Assembly (NCBI GenBank): GCA_964020155.1
Contig: OZ026566.1
Span: forward strand, 3,459,014-3,523,013
Reading direction: 5' to 3'
Source: Chondrilla cf. caribensis
Lineage: Eukaryota > Porifera > Demospongiae > Chondrillida > Chondrillidae
Length of the DNA: 64,000 nt
Part shown: positions 60,648-64,000 of the stretch, one piece after another
How positions within the stretch are numbered: the first letter of the stretch is position 1
Layout of the letters: each line of letters starts with the position of its first letter
Made by a program: the position numbers and the translations under genes
The notes under the pieces: generated by a model
The model's database searches: none
What the model saw: the letters and a program-made list of their open reading frames with translations, nothing else
Told to the model about the DNA's origin: nothing

Positions 60648-63600
60648 ACAAATATATACAGTGAAACCTCTTTAATCCGACACTCAATGGGACCTGAGAA
60701 TAATGTTGGATTAGGAGGTTGTTGGATTATGGAGTGCCTCTTACCATACTTATGTATGGTGACTGTACCTCATATAATGGTCAGATTAGAGAGAATGTTG
60801 GATTATAGAGGTGTCGGATCAGTGAGGTTTCACTGTACACACATAAAAGGATCTTTAGAGTGTATGCACATACTGCATACAAGCACATATATACTTCTTC
60901 CTAAACAATACTCACAATTTGTTCTTCTGCTTGGTACCAGTAATCATTTGCATTAGCAAAGACAAACGAGTTCAGCCTAGCCTGGCTGGGCTTGTAACCG
61001 TCTCTCTTCTTCACCATTCTATAACAGCAGCACATGACCAGGACGAACACGATCACGGCAACTATGATGATAACGACCACAACAGCCACAGCAGGCCCAA
61101 CCACTGTGGCGATACTAGTATCATCGCCAGATGGTGTTGTAGGAGTAGGTGTACTGGAAGGTAGTGAGCTGTCAGTTGAGGTTGGCGGGATCGATGATTG
61201 AGGCGTCACTGATGATGATGGAGGCACCAGCGATGATGATGATAGAGATGTCACTGATGATGTAGATGTTAGTTGTATTGATGACAATGTAGATGACAGC
61301 AATGATGACAATGACGTTGACTCCAGTGATGCTGACGATGATGATGATGGTATTGTCAGTTGGCATTCAATCCTCTTGAGGTGTGCCAAACCATCAACAA
61401 ACCTCACAGTGGTGTCTCCTCCCACACGGTAATTCATCAAGTTCACAACCGATGCTGCCGTATCCTTCACTCCGCTGCCTTCAAGGATCTCAAGACTCTC
61501 CTCTTCTATCTCTCCAGTGGTTGCATTTACCAGTCGTCCATGCAATACATTAACCCCGACGGTTATGTCTCCTAGCAATGCATCGTTGTGACCTGTTCCA
61601 CTTATTGCAAAACACGACATATCCTTCAACGTGACTTCCAAGAGTCCTCCATATACCATGTCCTCTTTGCTGTGTAGAAACACTCTCTCTGTGTCAGGGG
61701 ACCATTCGATGCTGTTGAAAACCTCAGTAAAGTTGGGGTTGGAACTGGTGACATAAAGGAAGAGCACCGCCATATTCGGTGGAGCTGGGTTGCCACTTGC
61801 GTCCTGCAAACATCCCGAAATGTTGATGGAGTTACAGGTACCGTTTGTGGGGCTAACGGAGAACTCACTCAGCACATACACCTGGTTGTTGGCTAGTTTC
61901 TCGTTGAACACAACTTCAGAAATGGACACCACTCCATCTCCATCCAAATCAGTGGCATTGATGGCTTCTACGATTGACGAAATGTTCTCACTGCTATTAA
62001 CCAGGTTACCCAATTCGGTGTTGAAGTTGGAAGCCTGAGCCAAAGAGTAGGTCATAAGGGTGACTGTATCTACCAGATCAACCACACAGTCACCATTGAA
62101 ATCACCAATGGGACGAGGGTCACATGTGTCCACTTGTCTCCTTCTGCGTGACATCTCGACAGGCTGAGTAACGGAGGCAGCAGTTGAAGACGAATTCACA
62201 TTGCTTTTGGAAGGATTGAATTCTGTCCCGGCAGTGTAGACAACCAGACCTTCATAGAATCTAGCATCACCAGATGATGGTCCAGCATTGAAGTTCAGTT
62301 TGGCGATTTCAACACGATCACCCTGAGCACCTGAGAACACTATACAGCCAAGATCTATCGTCTTGCCCTCCTCCCTCTCTCGAAGTAGGCCGTTAGTCAA
62401 CCCTCCTCCAACCTCAGCAGATATGTATTCAATACTGCCGCTGAATGAGAGGCGGATCTCTGCCACGCCTACTTGGGTGGGTCCCGTGTTCAGGAACAGG
62501 CTGATGGTGAAATTACTCCCACTCACAACAGGACTAAGGGGCATACCCTCTGCACTGCCAATATCAATTTCTCCAACACCAGGGTGCCTGTTGGGCCGGA
62601 ATGCCGTGGAGTTCATTCTGCCGTTCCCGGAAACTGTAATGGTAACGTCGGTGTCGAGGTTCTTATGAACGCTGAGTAGCCCTGTGTTGTCGTCCACGGT
62701 GACAGCGTCCGTGACACTGGAGGTGAAGTCTACCAGGTGAGTGTACACTGGCTCGGAGAGGTTCCCATCCCGATACAGACTGAAGACTTGAACACCGCCC
62801 AGTGAGAGCTGACAGTCCACATGTCTGTCGATGATTTTCACGGGACCAATGGACTCCACCTCGGGTGAGTTGCTGCTGATGGCCAGGGACCCCTGTGTGC
62901 TCACATTGGTGTCTCTGATGGTCACACTGAATGTAATACTACCACTAACACTCACAGTAATCACCCCCTTATCATTCACATAACTGGAGGGGCTGATGTT
63001 GAGTTGGGACACTTTAAGAACACGCGATTCTCCATTCTTTAGCACTATGGCTGCCCGAAGCAAGGCCTGTTGGTATTCTTGCTGTGGCATTGATCCTATC
63101 TGATGGAGTGTGTCCACCGTTACTTGATCCGAACCTTCATACACAGGGAAGGGATGGAAGGATACCGACAACTCTTTTGTGGTTGTTATTTCAATATTCA
63201 CCACCGCTTGATAATCCCAGTATGAAATATTGACAGTTGCCCCTCCCACAGTGGGTGTGTCCATCCCTAGCAATATATAGATGAAGCCACCTGTGATGTT
63301 GTATGTGAGGCGTTCATCCAAAGTGATGTTGCTGACCATGCTGGTGACATCGGCTTCATGTCCATCAATGTACACCAGGTAGGCTTTGATGAGAGTGACA
63401 GTGGCAAAACCAGCGACCACAGCTGGATCAGAGGCAGGGATGATGTAGGTCGAAGAACCTGTGATCAGGTTCGCTCTGAGATTCACAGAGGTGAATATCT
63501 CTGTGCTTACGTTCACACAGCTCTGAGGGAGGCTGACGCCACAGAAGCCAGTAACATCCAGAGTGTCAGTTCCATTTTCTCCTACTGGTTGTATGGCAGG

Positions 63601-64000
63601 ACTGTTGTATTGGACAATGTCGCTGGGTTGAATGGTCACATTGTTTGGATCGACTATCATTCTTGTATTGTCACTGAAGACAACCACAGCAATCAGGTCA
63701 GGTGATGAATCGATGTAGTTCAGGTCTTGCCGCTGGAGGGAGATTTCCGCAACATGTGTTAATCCAATCTGCGAGACACCAACCTCGCTGATAGACAAGC
63801 TGGAGACCAGGAACACCTCTAGGTGTATCGCCTGCACTGTCATCTCCACAACTGTAACAGAAGCAGGGACCACATTCATCGGAGAAGAAACGCTGACATT
63901 GGTACTGCCAGCACGTACTCCCCTCAATACATGAGGCTCAGTTGCACTGGCCAGTTCAATGTACTGATTATCAAATGTTAGGGTCCCCAACAATGGAGAT
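58764..64000 (-). CDS. Large type I membrane protein with Ig/BIG-like, cohesin-like and dockerin-like parts (TMEM132-like layout), 5' partial
   Basis: Exons: beyond the right edge to 60916, then 60429-60259, then 60008-58764 (stop TAA); all junctions phase 0. Visible protein is about 1,500 residues. Extracellular part, in order: beta-rich Ig/BIG-like segments with many N-glycosylation sites; a cohesin-like region (about 62555-62235; VGVAEIRLSFSGSIEYIS, then VEIAKLNFNAGPSSGDARF); a basic site SRRRRQVD (about 62155-62130); a dockerin-like pair of calcium loops GDFNGDCVVDLVDT (about 62110-62066) and TDLDGDGVVSISE (about 61955-61911); a Ser/Thr/Pro stalk (61360-61130); one TM helix (AVAVVVVIIIVAVIVFVLV, about 61100-61030) followed by CCC and basic residues. 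The cytoplasmic tail of about 490 residues is Ser/Pro-rich with a charged helix (EQQEAAKEKLRRQMVEEE). The cohesin-plus-Ig order is known from TMEM132 neural adhesion proteins, but orthology is inference. Role likely adhesion or signalling at the cell surface. Confidence 0.8.
60190..60248 (+). repeat. (CA)n tract after the donor at 60258
   Basis: Sense (GT)n starting about 10 bp after donor GTGAGT of the exon 60429-60259 of the cohesin/dockerin gene. Confidence 0.95.
60592..60650 (+). repeat. (CA)n tract beside a MITE
   Basis: CA run ending a few bases before the TA-flanked element at 60659. Confidence 0.95.
60659..60835. mobile_element. TA-flanked MITE (CAGTGAAACCTC ends), in the cohesin/dockerin gene intron
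   Basis: Both ends read CAGTGAAACCTC inward (left CAGTGAAACCTCTTTAATCC; right, reversed, CAGTGAAACCTCACTGATCC). 177 bp with TA borders. It lies 81 bp from the donor of the large exon. Confidence 0.88.

Overview
The window is nuclear DNA of an animal. Coding sequence is cut into many small exons with standard GT/AG introns, and it encodes a kinetochore scaffold with MELT motifs (KNL1), prominin-type five-pass membrane proteins and a cohesin/dockerin-like cell-surface protein. The compact, repeat-riddled introns and the divergence of the proteins suggest an early-branching marine invertebrate, perhaps a sponge. That placement is a low-confidence inference. I built the gene models by hand: splice sites were chosen so that reading phases agree across every junction.

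Layout. (1) 882-3530, plus strand: the last five coding exons of a prominin-like gene (gene 1), whose start lies left of the window. (2) 4006-5206: a TA-flanked non-autonomous transposon carrying about 38 copies of a 27-bp satellite. (3) 16511-5466, minus strand: a complete KNL1 in 14 coding exons, with one single-base frame problem in the exon that encodes the PP1-binding SILK motif. (4) 16832-17920, plus strand: a two-exon gene for an unrecognised secreted protein, head-to-head with KNL1. (5) 41913-19794, minus strand: a complete prominin-like gene (gene 2) in at least 25 exons. (6) 58145 to about 43087, minus strand: a second prominin-like gene (gene 3) in at least 31 exons, with a very long cytoplasmic tail enlarged by an approximately 808-bp tandem duplication of three exons. 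(7) From the right edge to 58764, minus strand: the 3' part of a large type I membrane protein with Ig/BIG-like strands, a cohesin-like region, a polybasic (furin-type) site, a dockerin-like pair of calcium loops, a Ser/Thr stalk, one transmembrane helix and a long cytoplasmic tail. Its cohesin-plus-Ig layout recalls the TMEM132 family.

Genes 2 and 3 share most intron positions, phases and exon lengths and lie head-to-tail, so they are tandem paralogues. Gene 1 is a third copy on the other side of KNL1.

The introns are extraordinarily rich in simple repeats. (CA/GT)n tracts occur in most of them, and in at least a dozen introns the tract reads (GT)n on the sense strand and starts at or just after the splice donor. 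Several minisatellites contain or abut splice donors. Six or more short TA-flanked inverted-repeat elements (CAGT ends, Tc1/mariner-pogo-like) and a 123-bp hairpin element are scattered through the introns and intergenic DNA. No RNA genes, CRISPR arrays or prokaryotic features were seen.
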